Assembly: GCA_022457155.1 (NCBI GenBank)
Contig: JAJGOT010000163.1
Span: forward strand, 1,291,001 to 1,355,000
DNA from: Cladopsammia gracilis
Lineage: Eukaryota; Cnidaria; Anthozoa; Scleractinia; Dendrophylliidae
Length of the DNA: 64,000 bases
Direction: 5' to 3'
Made by a program: the position numbers and the translations under genes. The notes beneath the pieces were generated by a model that saw only the letters and a list, made by a program, of their open reading frames with translations, ran no database searches and had not been told where the DNA came from. Positions 11,665 to 24,074 of the stretch are shown piece after piece (the stretch's first letter is position 1; each line of letters starts with the position of its first letter).

Positions 11665-11945
11665 AAAACGGGTAAAACCAAAACCAAAGTAATTACTGTG
11701 GCCAATCACAACAAACGCAGACAATCCAATCAGCCAATCAGAATTCGGAAGCAAATACATGTTGCCAGCGCCAAGCACGGGAGAACGCGTGCACGCAAGT
11801 GACGATTACTTTCGGTTTTACTTCGGATTGGTTGAGAAAGTGGCGCGAGAATTTTTAGCCAATCACAAAGCGTAGCAATGTAAAACCAAGGCAATGGAGA
11901 AATTACCTTAGACACTCAATCGAAAACCGCTCTAGAACGGTTTTC
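11665..11945. mobile_element. CCAATCAC-rich MITE family, copy A
   Basis: The ends are inverted: AAAACCAAAACCAAAGTAATTAC on the left and GGTTTTAC...GACACTCAATCGAAAACCGC on the right. The core includes GCCAAGCACGGGAGAACGCG. Siblings lie at 19050-19290, 33506-33735 and 33810-34655. Confidence 0.75.
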
Positions 11946-12312
11946 ACTTGTGTGTCGTAAAACCAAACTCAAAACCAAAGTAACATTTTTTTGTTTTTAA
12001 GAATTAAAAATTCGTATCTGATGAAATGTAACACAGAAAAACAGCGGCCGAAGATAAAGGCTTTCCCGCTCTTGCTGTTCAAATCGAAATTGTAATGATT
12101 ATGTGGAGTAGCTAAATATTTAAACTGTAAACAAGTTTCAAAGACTCAAAGAATAAATTTAAAGGTTGTAACATAAGGATGAATATAATAAAGAAAATAA
12201 AGGGAGAAAAACAGAACGATGTGACTCATTGGCCATTTTCACACTAGAGACGAATATCACTGATACTTTTACACGTCACCCCTCGTAAGGAGCACCCGAC
12301 AAATCTTTTCGG

Positions 12313-12672
12313 CGGAAAGTTGTTCGGAAAACTGTTCGGAAAGCTGTTCGGAAAGCTGTTCGGAAAGTGGTTCAGAAAGTTGTTCGGAGAGCTGTTCAGA
12401 AAGTTGTTCGGAAAGCTGTTCAGAAAGTTGTTCGGAAAGCTGTTCGGAAAGCTGTTCGGAAAGCTGTTCAGAAAGCTGTTCGGAAAGCTGTTCGGAAAGC
12501 TGTTCGGAAAGCTCTTCAGAAAGCTGTTCGGAAAGCTGTTCAGAAAGTTGTTCGGAAAGCTGTTCGGAAAGCTGTTCGGAAAGCTGTTCGGAAAACTGTT
12601 CGGAAAGCTGTTCGGAAAGCTGTTCGGAAAGCTGTTCGGAAAGCTGTTCGGAAAGCTGTTCAGAAAGTTAGG
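12313..12672 (+). repeat. 12-bp minisatellite, about 30 copies
   Basis: The unit is GTTCGGAAAGCT with GTTCAGAAAGTT variants. As 12 is a multiple of three, long frames stay open on both strands (KLFG on plus, NSFP on minus). These are repeat artefacts. The array lies at the right edge of the segmental duplication and is absent from its partner near 35055. Confidence 0.95.
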
Positions 12673-13040
12673 CCAGTTCGGTAAGAAAGGAAATTGTATT
12701 ATGAATTCAAACCGCACAGATAGAATTTCACAATCTTTTGAAGACAAAAACAGCAATGCATAATAACATCAGTTGCTGCTTGTCGTGCTGGCGCCTTACA
12801 AACATCGTTTATATATTAAAACCAGCTAAGAAGTTCTATATACAGAGTTAACTATGTAATGTAACCTGTTATCGTGTTTTGTACCCTTATTTTATTCCCG
12901 TTATAGCCCCCATCCTCCAGCCCTACTACAGCTACTAAAAACCCATAATGAGCCGCAACGAGACTTCTTGATGGGATTTTACTGCATGCTTTTTCTTTTG
13001 AAATGATAGAACAAATTTACCCTTCTTGTCGATCAATATG

Positions 13041-13481
13041 CCCGGGGGGGGGGGGGGTACTCCCTATAATGGGCTATACGGGGATGCTCCGCCCGAAAGG
13101 GGTACCTTTTTGAGGCTGGAGGTATATGAAAGGGTCGTGATTTCACGAGTTGAAGTATATGAAAGGGTAGGGATTTCACGAAGAATAGGAAAGGGTACCG
13201 AAAACATGCCGTGGAGGCGTAAAAAAGGTAGGGAAAACTGCCATTTAAGTCTTATAAAAAGGGTCTTTCAAAATATATCAAACAGACGCACGTAAAAGCA
13301 ATATGAGAGGGGTACCATTTTCATTGAAAGGTATATGAAAGGGGTACCATTTTCAATGAAAGGTATATGAAAGGGGTACCTTTTCTGTCAAAAACGGTAT
13401 ATGAAAGGGTAAGGGTTTGAACCTCGGGGCGGAGCATCCCCGTACAAAACTTTGTTGAGTACCCCCCCCCCCCCCCCCGGG
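13041..13481. mobile_element. MITE with poly-G/C ends and 8-bp target duplication, copy 1
   Basis: It starts CCCGGGGGGG...GTACTCCCTATAATGG and ends with ...GAGTACCCCC...CCCGGG. TCAATATG precedes (13033-13040) and follows it (13482-13489); the empty site GATCAATATGGCTTGC is intact in unit 2 near 15271. The interior repeats GGTATATGAAAGGGGTACC. Eight-bp duplications suggest a hAT-like source (inference). A sibling is at 58948-59380. Confidence 0.9.
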
Positions 13482-14562
13482 TCAATATGGCTTGCATTGC
13501 GTCCTAGATCCTTGAGAGGCGTCAAAAGCATCCAATCACGTGATCAGTCAAATAATTTTTAAACCTGAATTAAATAAAGTCCTTAATTTGTATTTAACAA
13601 CAATATTCTTTGAGTAAAATTGTAATAAAACACGTGCGAGTCTCTTAAGCAACAATATAGTTATTATTTTAGAAGAACCATAAGGGATTCATGCAAATGA
13701 TGAGTGACACCCAACATTTCCATATTTCACTAACTAAAACAACGTCAGGGAAGCGTTTCTTTAGAAAAATCCAAATCCGGATTTTGTTTTCAAAAAGCCA
13801 CATTTTGCTGTCTTCGCTATTATCCAAAAACAAACTATGAATCGGCATGATACACAATGACGAATAAGAAAAAAACTAAACAAAAAAAGAATACGCGCAC
13901 AGCCAGTCGTATAAACTCGAAACAATAGAGCATTACGACTGTTAATTCTATTGTTGTTATCAGTGAAAATGGTCATGATTTTCGAAAGTTCCACTTAATA
14001 ATCATCACCTGATAATAAAAAGGAAATGTGCTTTTGTTAAAGTGCGCAAATTGTACATACAGCAAACATATACGTTGCTATATGTTGTGCTGGGTACAAT
14101 ATGGCTACTCTATTTTATACACAGAATACAAATTGCAACATTTACTTCGACTAGATACTTTAATATGCTCACATACGAGCGCGGCTTCAACCTTTAAACA
14201 AAGTTTTGTCAGCTGTTTGCAGGAGTGAATGATATACCTCTCTGAAACATAATATCACTTTGTCATCAAAAGCAAAAGTCATTTTGAAAAGGAGACTAAG
14301 ACACTGAAAGGGAGGAAGATGCTCGTTGCGTTATGAATGTATGACTACAAAACTTCTAGTCGTAGCACTGAGGTCACATTAACGGAGTGAAATTGACTGA
14401 GCTTTCAGGTTCCGGCCGTAAACAAGTCGCTGTAATACCGAGTAAAGCGGGTTCTACTGAGCAGTCGTTCTGTTTTGGTATCATTAATATGTCCCGCCAG
14501 TCTGCTTAGATAATTGACAAGGAGATAAAATCATCCCTCTTACAAAACAACCATACAGTTCA

Positions 14563-14922
14563 AGGGGTGGCGAATGGTAAATCCGAGACTCGCCGAGACC
14601 CTTGTTTCAAAATCCGAGACCGCGACCGCAGCTACGTTATAAAATCCGAGCCCGAGACCCAATGCGGGAAAAAACCGAGCCCGAGACTCAGTGCCAAAAA
14701 ATATCCGATTCACCTATCAAAACAAACAAGGATGAAGAATAAGAATGCTTGACAAAAGTATCCGAGACTCCAAGATCTTGAGAAAAAAAATCCGAGACTC
14801 CGAGACAGAAAAAGCACCAGCCAAACGAGACCTTGAGACTTAAAACAAAAACTGTCGAGATTTCGAGACCGGACCAAAATTTTCCGAGACCCACGATTTT
14901 GAAGGTACCATTCGCCACCCCT
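14563..14922 (-). mobile_element. GTCTCGG-rich TIR element, copy 2 (inverted)
   Basis: Terminal repeats AGGGGTGGCGAATGGTA; target duplication AGTTCA at 14557-14562 and 14923-14928. The tandem unit 2 has the uninterrupted site near 17750. Same family as 1044-1415 but reversed, so the interior reads CCGAGAC on plus. Confidence 0.9.
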
Positions 14923-14992
14923 AGTTCAGTGAGAAAGGCTTGTTTTTTTCTTCTAAAGTTTCCCTGAAGTGACAAGAACAGCAATTCTCAAA

Positions 14993-17818
14993 AACATCAG
15001 TTGCTGCTTGCCGGGCTGGCGCCTGGCCTTACAAACATTTCTTTTATATTAGAACCGGCTAAGATGTTTTATGTGCAGGGTTTAATATGTTATTTTAAGT
15101 AGTTCCTGTTATCGTGTTTTGTAACCCTTATTCCATTCCCGTTATAGCCCCCATCCCCCAACCCTACTACAGCTACTAAACCCCTTATGAAGAACCGCTA
15201 CAAGACTTCTTGATGGGGTTTTACTGCATACTTATTCTTGTGAAATGATAGAACAACACCCTACTTGTCGATCAATATGGCTTGCGTCCTTTGAGAGGCG
15301 TGACAAAGCATCCAATCACGTGATTAGTCTCAAATAATCATTTTGAACATGATTTGAATAAAGTCCTTTATTTGTATTAAACGACAATATTCTTGAAGTA
15401 AAATTGCAATAGAACACTTACGAATCTCTTAGGCGACAATATAGCAATTATTTCATTCTAATCCATAAGGATTAACCATAACGAATAAATATAGCGAGGG
15501 ACACGCAACAGTTTCATATTTTACTAACTAAATAACGGCAGGGGTGCGTTTGTTTAGAAAGCTGAATTAAAATCCGGATTTTATTTTCTAAACACCAGAT
15601 TTTGCTATCTTCACTATGCTCCAAAAACAAACTATGAATCCGCATGGTACACTAGCTATTTGGCGGACACTTTGACATCGAAAACCAACACGTAAAAGCT
15701 TTCAGCTATTTCTCAATTTAACAGTCAGCTGTCAATTTTCTATGCGCTCCAAAGCACGGAGTTTCCTGACATATATTATTACCTGCGCCACGTAGAAACT
15801 TTCATAGTACATGAGAAAAGATATCAGTGTTCTGCATTGTATTGTCAAAGTGAATCGAAACAGGATCGAAGGTGAGTTCTCAGTTCGTGTCTGTTTTAAG
15901 TAGCCATTTATTTTATACAATGTTTAAACTGACCAATCCATGTCCAACCCTACATCTAGACTTATGCTGAGTAGCAGCAAACGTAATTTTTGGACTAATA
16001 TGTGAAGTATAGATTCTCCACAGGAAATTAGACTATTTCTTAACGGCCCTGAGAACAGAGAATGAAAAATTGATATGGAATTTGAAAGGAAGACATAAAA
16101 TTGCTGCCTCTCGACTCATTGCTATTTTCCCTCTTTAAATACGATTTATGTAGAAACAGCTTAGAGAATCCTGGCAGTTTGGCGATGGCGAGTATATTGC
16201 CTCGACATACAATACGTTCCTAACTGTGGAAAACAATGAGCAAAGAAAGTCAAAAGGGCGTTACGGCTTCACAGCGAAACCGAACGAAATAAGACGGGAA
16301 ATTCTTTATTGAGCAATGAGACATAAATATATAACTTCATAAGGTATTTCTGTAAATAGTAATGGTAAAAACGGCAAACTGATCCTTACGGCAAGAAGAA
16401 AAAATAGAGACAGAAGTGAAATATAAAAAAATAATAAACAGTTGAATATATTTGCCCGATATTTCGGTTTGAATATATTTGCCCGAAATATCGGGCAAAT
16501 ATATTCAACTGTTTATTATTTTTTATTTCACTTCTGTCTCTATCTTTTCTTCTTGCCGTAAGGATCAGTTTAATTGCCGTTTTTACCATTACTATTTCAA
16601 GATTTTTACTGATCCAGGTCTACGATAGATCCGGTACTCTGTCTTCGCGCATTGGTTTGTCGTTGTGGTTTTACCGTTATTATAGCTTCTGTAAATAGCA
16701 AGGACTAAATGTTATCTATTTTTATATTAATAATCTACGTTCCTTTAACGTGGTTTACACAATTCAAGCTTTATGCGTTATTCCCTGAAGTGTTAACGCT
16801 TCTTGACGCAACGCGAAATTTGTCTGTAAAGAAAACGCCTTATATTGATCTTTATTTACGTAAAAGTTAAAGATGGAATATTCGTTTTCTTTAATGATGT
16901 GTCGTTGTACTGTCTTGAATGACCAAAGGAGCTCCTATAATTGCGATAGTAACAGAGTAGCAAAGGGAGGAGACATACATGTTCACGGCATTCAAACACG
17001 AAGAGTACTTATTTGAGATAAAAAAATTGTACAGTTTGCACAACGCCAGAGATAATCAGTTGCAGAATTAGAAGGTGTTTAACATACTCCAAGGAATCAT
17101 CGTCTCAATTAACTTTCTTATGTCAAAATATAACAAAAACATATTGTTGTCAGTGAAAATGGTCATGATTTTCGAAATTTAAACGTGATAATCACCTGAC
17201 AATAGAAAGGAAATGTGCTTTTGTGAAAGTGCGCAAATTGTACATACAGCAAACACATGCGTTGCTTTATGTTTTGCTGGGTGCAATATTGCTACTCTAT
17301 TTTATACACAGGACACAAATTGCAACATTTACTTCGTCTAGATACTTTAATATGCTCACATACGAGCGCGGCTTCAACCTTTAAACAAAGTTTTGTCAGC
17401 TGTTTGCAGGAGTGAATGATGTACCTGTCTGAAACATAATATCACTTTGTCATCAAAAGCAAAAGTCATTTTGAAAAGGAGACTAAGACACTGAAAGGGA
17501 GGAAGATGCTCGTCGCGTTATGAATGTATGACTACAGAACTTCTAGTCGTAGCACTGAGGTCACATTAACGGAGTGAAATTGACTGAGCTTTCAGGTATC
17601 GGCCGTAAACAAGTCGCTGTAATACCGAGTAAAGCGGGTTCAACTGAGCAGTCTTCCTGTTTTGGTATCATTAATATGTCCCGACATGCTGCTTAGTAAA
17701 ACTGACATAATTGACAAGGAGATAAAATCATCTCTCTTACGAAACAACTATACTGTTCAGTAAGAAAGGCTTCTTTTTTTCTTCCAAAGTTTCCCTGAAG
17801 TGACAAGAACAGCAATTC
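14993..17818 (+). repeat. Tandem segmental duplication, unit 2
   Basis: Matches unit 1 from CATCAGTTGCTGCTTGCCGG through GGAGGAAGATGCTCGT to GTAAACAAGTCGCTGTAATA. It carries its own palindromic insertion at 16354-16597 and extra sequence around 15640-17140 not seen in unit 1. Confidence 0.85.
16354..16597. repeat. Large palindromic element
   Basis: Arms of about 110 nt pair from AAATAGTAATGGTAAAAACG on the left to its reverse complement on the right, meeting near TTTGCCCGATATTTCGG. The close arm match suggests a young fold-back element. Confidence 0.9.
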
Positions 17819-18345
17819 TCAAAAAAGGTCAGCTGCTTGCCGGGCTGGCAAACAGTTTTTTTAATATCAGAACCGGCTAAGAAGTTTTATGTGCAGGGTT
17901 TAATATGTAATTTTAAGTAGTTCCTGTTATCGTGTTTTGTAACCTTATTTTATTCCCGTTATAACCCCCACCCCCCAGCCCTACTACAGCTACTAAACCC
18001 CTTATGAAGAACAGCTACAAGACTTCTTGATGGGGTTTTACTGTTTGCTTATTCTTGTGAAATGATAGAACGACACCCTACTTGTCGATCAAAAGTTACG
18101 TCCTTTGAGAGACGTCAAAGCATCCAATCACTTGATTAGTCTCAAATAATCATTTTGAACATAATTTGAATAAAGTCCTTTATTTGTATTGAACGACAAT
18201 GTTCTTTAAATAAAATTTTTTTTTAATTTTTTTTTATTTATTTATTTTTTTATTTATTTATTTATTTTTTTTTATTTTATTTTTTTTTTCTGGTTATTTC
18301 TTTAAATAAAATTGCAATAGAACACTTAGGAATGTCTTAGCGTCC
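17819..18345 (+). repeat. Tandem segmental duplication, unit 3 (truncated)
   Basis: Repeats the first ~500 bases of units 1 and 2 and is interrupted by a T-rich tract. Similarity is lost after TTGCAATAGAACACTTAGGA. Confidence 0.8.
18217..18292. repeat. T-rich low-complexity tract
   Basis: Runs of T interspersed with TTTA repeats inside unit 3. Copies 1 and 2 lack it. Confidence 0.9.
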
Positions 18346-18349
18346 AGGT

Positions 18350-19040
18350 CACGTGACGATTGAAATGTCACGATTTTGTTGTCACGTAATAACCAGAAAA
18401 CAGTCATGCCGCGTAGGTGGACCACGTTTCCAGTTACATTTGGAAAGTACCTTAAAAGGGTAGAAATAATGCCACTTAAAACTCTCAGGAAACACAATTT
18501 TTCCTTGTCTGCAAGAGCACGGAAGGAACATACCGGAGGTAATAGCTCAATTGGTCACGTGATAGGTTGCCATGGAAACATCAACGTCAAAAAGGACGGT
18601 CTCAACAAGTCAAATGTCGTTGCCAAGTCTCATACTTATGAAACGTTTCCTTTTGAAGATAGACCACACCCCTTACTCTTTTGATAAAATAGGGGCAGAG
18701 CCAGTCTTTAATATACCTGAGCAATCGGTCGGAGAAGGACGCTTTACTGATGTGTACTGTAGCGCAAAATAGCAACTTTATTTCGGCGAGAAAGCATCCC
18801 ATATGTTTAACAGAAACCAAAAAGTAAGGAGATCCAGTGGTGTTTATCACCACCTTAGCTGGTGTACCAAAACTGTCGACGAGTGTCTCTAGTCACAGAC
18901 GGACTGGCTCTGAATGAATTGCAAACGTTTTTCAAGTTTCCACCTTTTCGTCGCCAAAATGGGCTACAAAAGACCATAATTTGTAAAGTTCCTCTTTCAA
19001 GAATTGGTTAGTTTCGTTCTCTTGGTGTTTTGGTATTAGT
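18350..19040. other. No gene recognised
   Basis: A 102-codon plus-strand frame (18376-18684) has no recognisable domain, and its sequence (GGTCACGTGATAGGTTGCCA and similar) resembles repeat DNA. I do not call it a gene. Confidence 0.4.
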
Positions 19041-19049
19041 TTTAAATAG

Positions 19050-19290
19050 AGCAGTTTTCAACTCTGACCAATCACAACAGTCGTAAACAATCCAATGAAC
19101 CAATCAGAGCTCGAAGCAATTACATGTCGGCGGCGCCAAGCGCGGGAAAACGCGTGCGAGCAAGTCATGGTTGGTTTTGGTTTTACTTCTGATTGGTCGA
19201 GAACGTGACACGAAATTTGTATCCAATCACAAAGCTTAGCAATGCAAAACCAAAGCAATTGTGTAATTACTTTCGACACTCAATTGAAAA
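19050..19290. mobile_element. CCAATCAC-rich MITE family, copy B
   Basis: Bounded by AGAGCAGTTTTCAA and GACACTCAATTGAAAACTGC, which pair as inverted ends. The core GGCGGCGCCAAGCGCGGGAA is shared with copies A, C and D. Confidence 0.8.
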
Positions 19291-19712
19291 CTGCTCTAAG
19301 TAAAGGTATTGCAACATGGTTTTGACCAAAAAATGTCAAAGTCCTCGTGTTACAATACTCCCCCTTTAATTTCCAGACGAGAGACACTCGAATTCTGTGT
19401 GGCATGAATAGATGCGAAAAAACTTAAATACCTTTTATTATATGGCAAACTGGTACACGATGAAAAGGAGCAGTTTGATTGGTTCCCTGAGCGGGTCCGA
19501 ATTTTGCAATATGGACCGCTAAGATGGACAATGAACAAATGAAAACTATTTTCCATTAAGCAGACACATTTTTCCTCGTGTTTGGCGGACAATTTTAGTT
19601 AAACTTTTCCTAAAGTTGCTTGAAAAATGCAAGAATATGCTTAGCTTTGGCGCGCGCGTTAACCAAGAATGGTTGCATTAATTTATCGGCAAATTTTTGA
19701 AAACGCCATTAT

Positions 19713-19880
19713 AATAAAAACTTTATTGAAGTAGCTTGTTCGGTCCGTATTGGAAAATATTGGTTTCGTTCTTTTTTGGAAAAAAATGGTCTTCGGCTCG
19801 TTCCATAACCTTGCAAAAAAAGAACTCGACCAATATTTTCCCATTACGGACCTCATGCTAGTTCAATAATCTTTGTTATT
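19713..19880. repeat. Inverted-repeat element (MITE-like)
   Basis: AATAAAAACTTTATTGAA and CGGTCCGTATTGGAAAATAT on the left pair with CCAATATTTTCCCATTACGG and TTCAATAATCTTTGTTATT on the right, with several mismatches. Confidence 0.7.
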
Positions 19881-20192
19881 AACTTGATCGTATTCTTATC
19901 GTATCTATCCCTTTTCTACCGTCACTTGTTTTCGTTTATCTTATCAGCCAATCATATACCTATATTTTATCTTTATTTTTTCTTTAATTATGTAACCGTT
20001 TGTTTCCATTTTCATTTAGCTTTTTGCCAGCCCTTGAAGATGGTTATTTTTGTCTAATCGAAATATTGGGCAATAAAAAGACACTTTTAGCTGTTTGATC
20101 AGTCTTGCATTTTTATACATATCTTAAAAGGTAAAGGTATTCAAAGGGGACAAACTTCAAATAAATGTGGCTACTAAACATATCTGAATTTC

Positions 20193-20234
<42 letters not shown>

Positions 20235-20334
20235 ACAATTGGTTTCGGCTCCATTAAATCCTATACCAATTGCAGAACATTTTAGGAGGAGCCACCCACA
20301 GTGTGAACACAGTTACTGACAAGACATATTAGTA

Positions 20335-20530
20335 AGGAAAGCAATGCAAAACAAATATAGTCGATCGCACACGAGCCACATGTGACCCACAGTCGCAGCT
20401 TAACCCGGTTTCTGTAGCATGAAGCAGCTAAAGAAATATTGCTACCCCCCCCCCCCCCCCGATGAGATGCTAGTCCATCACAAGGTGACCCACAACATTT
20501 TGTCACGGTACCCATTTATACACCTGCGTT
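20335..20530 (-). mobile_element. SINE body, minus strand (sibling of 62950-63240)
   Basis: The reverse complement contains CTTCATGCTACAGAAACCGG and GGACTAGCATCTCATC, as in the SINE at 62950-63240. A poly-C/G run interrupts it. No tRNA-like head is visible, so the 5' end is truncated or diverged. Confidence 0.75.
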
Positions 20531-21599
20531 GAGAGAAATAATAATAAAATCTGCAAAGGACCGCAAACGATAATGCTGCTAACGGTATATGTAGGATCTG
20601 CGAGAGACCTAACCAGCCAAAAAATGAACAAACATACAATGAACTGCAGGGCTGATCTGACTACGTAAAAATGTAGACTTTGCGAGACACCATCACGACA
20701 GAAACCGATAAAGTAGGATCGCAACCGTGGACAGCTGTTTCGTTGTTATTGCAACTCTTTAGCACGGTGTAGCGAACTTAATAACGCCAGCAAGAGTGCA
20801 AGCGCAAAAAGATTACACAATGACCCGTTCATCATATCAGGTTCCGTACTATCTACTCACTTGTCACTCGAATCACGTGTTGCCACATCACGTGTTCCGG
20901 GGAACAAGGAGCTCATAACCCGCGCCTCCACTTTGTTAAGCGATGACGAAGTCATCGCATTATTGCCGTCGTGCTGTGGTGTCTGTCCGGCGGCTGTCCG
21001 GATTACACCCGAGAAACACTGGAAACTAGCTTGGAAGATAAGGACACGTGACCACCTCGTCGAAGGGAGTTTGTTTTGCTCCGCCATTTTGTTTTTAAGT
21101 GTGGAGAAAAGGTTTGCTTGTCTGTTTCAAATTTTACACCGCCGTGCTTTATTTATCGTGAATATATTTGCGCTCACTTGCAAACAAACAGACACGGAGT
21201 GATATACACACATTAGCAGTACATACTCGCACTGGCGATAGGCAAAAGGTCTGGGAGTCCGGGCGCTGTTTTTAGAACGGATCTTTGCTTGTCTCAGAAA
21301 GAACTTGTCAGAACTGATGGCCAGAAATAACGCCGAAATAGCATTGATTTACTGAACTTGACTTATAACTGAGTATCCTACGAGAGCTGTTACCCGAAAA
21401 CGAAGTGTGCGGTGGTTCATGATCAGTTGTGTATACGTATAGTACAGAATATGGGAGCAACTTCATTGTATTGAAGGAAGAGAAGGAGATTCAAGCTATT
21501 AATAAAAGGTGAGCCATCATTACCAGCATATTGTGTATACAGTTATGGTATCTTTAATGTAATATGGAGCCGCTGTGGGGTTGTATATAATGCTTATCT

Positions 21600-22450
21600 C
21601 AAAGCCAGAGAATGTTTAAATCGTGTCAAAGGAAAATTCTGGTCTATGTTGTTATATAGAAATTTTCTGTTTTATCTGGAAGCTACAATGTATATACCTT
21701 CCAACGTTGAGAAATGTTGTTGATGCGTGGCAAATGAGTTACTATACTAAGCTTTGGTTCTCACAAATCTGCATGTATCGTTGTTATATTCCACTTTTGA
21801 TTCGACTTGCTAACGATGTAGAAATGAATCCTGGTCCTTGCTATTTTGTAGGATATACCTCAAAGATAGTTACGTACAGCTGATTTTCATCAGGGCAATG
21901 TCTCGCTGTTTGGAAGTAATTCTGGTAAACAGTGTGTAGCTATGTGCTTGACGGCCGTTTACAATTTTAGAACGAATGCATCGGCTTGGATTAGAAACAA
22001 TTCAAATGAAATATTGTTGCTTAGTAATTCACTTTATTCCCATTTATGTAAGTTTGCAGGAAAAGACTATTTGTTGCTGTCCAAGATTCCTTCTGCTTTA
22101 TCGATCAACAATGAAACATTTTTTATTAGGTTTAGTGATAGCATTGGTGACTTACAGGTGTCTCATATAAGAGATTGTCCGCATTTACCATTACAACATG
22201 CTTTCGATATGTTGATGACACAGTATAATGCTTTTCTGTTGATCATTGAAATAAACACAGTTGCCGTTATTGTTGACAACCATGGTTATTACAAATTATT
22301 TGATTCCCATTCACGAGATAGTCATAGAAATGTTGCTACAAATGGAGTGTTTTGTTGGAATTTAACAGTATAGGGGAAGTGGTGCAATATCTTCAGAATT
22401 TCTACCAAAGTGTTTTCCTCATGTGTTTTTCAAGAAGGGTGAGAACATTA
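21600..22450 (+). pseudogene. Decayed mobile-element gene: 2A-like peptide plus C76-like cysteine protease domain
   Basis: The first open frame (21623-21883) ends in an NPGP motif, DVEMNPGP, at 21815-21838. This is the signature of 2A-like ribosome-skipping peptides, found near the N-termini of ORFs of several invertebrate mobile elements. A single-base shift after it leads to a second frame with GKQCVAMC (Cys codon at 21933) and FDSHSRD (D and H codons at 22302 and 22308). Cys followed by a late D-x-H is the layout of the herpesvirus-tegument-like deubiquitinase fold (peptidase C76), which occurs in cnidarian and fish mobile elements. A second shift near 22370 precedes a short EVVQYLQNFY-like continuation. 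The shifts indicate decay. No helicase or transposase is visible nearby. The motif readings are direct; the family assignment is inference. Confidence 0.6.
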
Positions 22451-22459
22451 TCTTGTATT

Positions 22460-24060
22460 GGGCTAAGGGATGGACAATTTTAATTTTAAGGGGTGTGGGG
22501 GGCAATTTTTCTCTGCATATTTTTTTTTTTGCCTTGAGGTTGTGCAAGAATTTTCTTTCTGTCTTCACCGGTTATTACATGTGACTAGCCACATGTAATA
22601 GTTTTTCAATACATAAAATGAAATCTCTCAGCTCCCAAATTGAATTCTTCACCATCCAATGTATCTCTAAATAAAGCACTTTAATTCCTCTTTTAAGTCC
22701 CCATAAAGCCATTTTGGTTTTAAACTTTAGTAGTATGACAAAACACTTAAAAAAAAAAGAACTGAATCTCAAGGTATTCATTTATTTTCTTTTTAAAGGT
22801 ACTGAATCACCTCCAGCCAATGCATCTGCAAACATTTAGCACATCAACTAATGCTGGTAACAGTGACGAAAAGTCTCAAGTGCTGAAGAAACTGGTGACC
22901 TGCTGTTCATGCATTAATAAATGAAACCACAAAATGTCAAACTACCAATAATCTCTGAAAACATGTTCAGAGCTGACAAAGTCTTTTCAATTTGTGAAGC
23001 ACAAACATGGAAACAATTTCCAGTTGTTGTCATTTAGCAATTGTAACAGTTTTAATCATGTACATTGTACAGTTCAAATTGTGCTTCCTGTATTAACACT
23101 TCATAGTAACGCTGTAAGGAATCAGAAAAACAGCTATCCGGACAACAATGGACTGATTATCAATTGTAACTTGCAAAATGTACAAATATTGAATTGCACA
23201 CAAGTAAAACAAACTCAGATGTAATTTTAATCTCACATAATTTGAAAATGAAAATGTTGCCTGTTCTTGACGGGTGTGTGACATATGTTAAGCCTGATCA
23301 GCATAGAATTATACCAATCAAGTATGACAAAATAAATTCCAATCCATATTTGTCACAAATATGAAGGAAAACGATGAATTGTTTTGATTTTGCACACGAG
23401 TTTGTGCAACATGGTTTAAATAAAATGTGCAATTGCCAATGCAGCAACCACAATAATTTTGCGTAATAAATCTTCTCATGCATATCACGAGTATCGGTGT
23501 CAGCCAGGACCAGTCTTCAACAGGAAGTTCTGGTATAAAAAGGGCTTACCTGGCCATTCTCACCTTCGGTTTTCAATCAAACACAAAAGAATCAACAACT
23601 GACAAACATACGTTATTCCTACAAACATAAGTCCAAAAATTGAAAATATTTGGAAAAAAGTCATTTTACCAATGAAAGTTGAATCTATCACAAGTTCTTG
23701 ACTACTTCTGGTATTATATTATTTGCTGGAGCAATATTCTGGTTTAATGAGCATTTTTAAGCAAATTTCATTTATAGGACACTCTGGTCAACAGCATGCA
23801 CCGACTGAAAGTCGCCGAATTTGCATTTCACACCGACCCTTTTCTTGTGGAACTTCGCATTTAAATCGAGTGATTCACTGATTTTATCAGAGCACCCCAG
23901 ACCTATCGATTTAACGCCAAGTTGAAACTCGTCGTCGCTTCTGTACGCATTGCGTACCTATTTTTTTTACAAGCGTTCGTTAAACCCGCGTCCTGACTTA
24001 TTAGTCACTGAACATTTTAAAATAAGTTATTCATACATTCGATCTTTTTTTTTTCATAAC
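22460..24060. other. AT-rich spacer upstream of the paralogous signal-peptide exon
   Basis: No gene was supported. A small palindrome TTACATGTGACTAGCCACATGTAA lies at about 22572-22598. Confidence 0.45.
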
Positions 24061-24074
24061 AGAAATTCCTGACA

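Larger units (their letters stand above)
10930..12290 (+). repeat. Segmental duplication, copy 1 (partner 33095-35060)
   Basis: Blocks match 33095-35060 in order: GATCGAACAAATACAAATT, ATATGTTTTTC...GAGTCTCTAG, ACCAACTCAAATCATGTCTT, the MITE at about 11660-11945, then CGAAGATAAAGGCTTTCCCG and GACGTCACCCCTCG-type sequence. Each copy has its own later insertions. No gene is seen in it. Confidence 0.75.
12767..14992 (+). repeat. Tandem segmental duplication, unit 1
   Basis: It begins at AACATCAGTTGCTGCTTG and matches unit 2 (14993-17818) and the start of unit 3 (17819-18345). It carries two insertions missing from unit 2 (13041-13481 and 14563-14922), so unit 2 supplies both empty sites. No gene was recognised in any unit. 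Confidence 0.85.

Noticed and set aside
12244..12763. Opposing ORFs of 147-170 codons (KLFG and NSFP repeats)
   Set aside because: A 12-bp repeat without stops gives open frames on both strands. There are no start context, splice sites or other protein features.
23093..23484. Small minus-strand ORFs
   Set aside because: AT-rich, no domain, no conserved neighbour and no splice signals.
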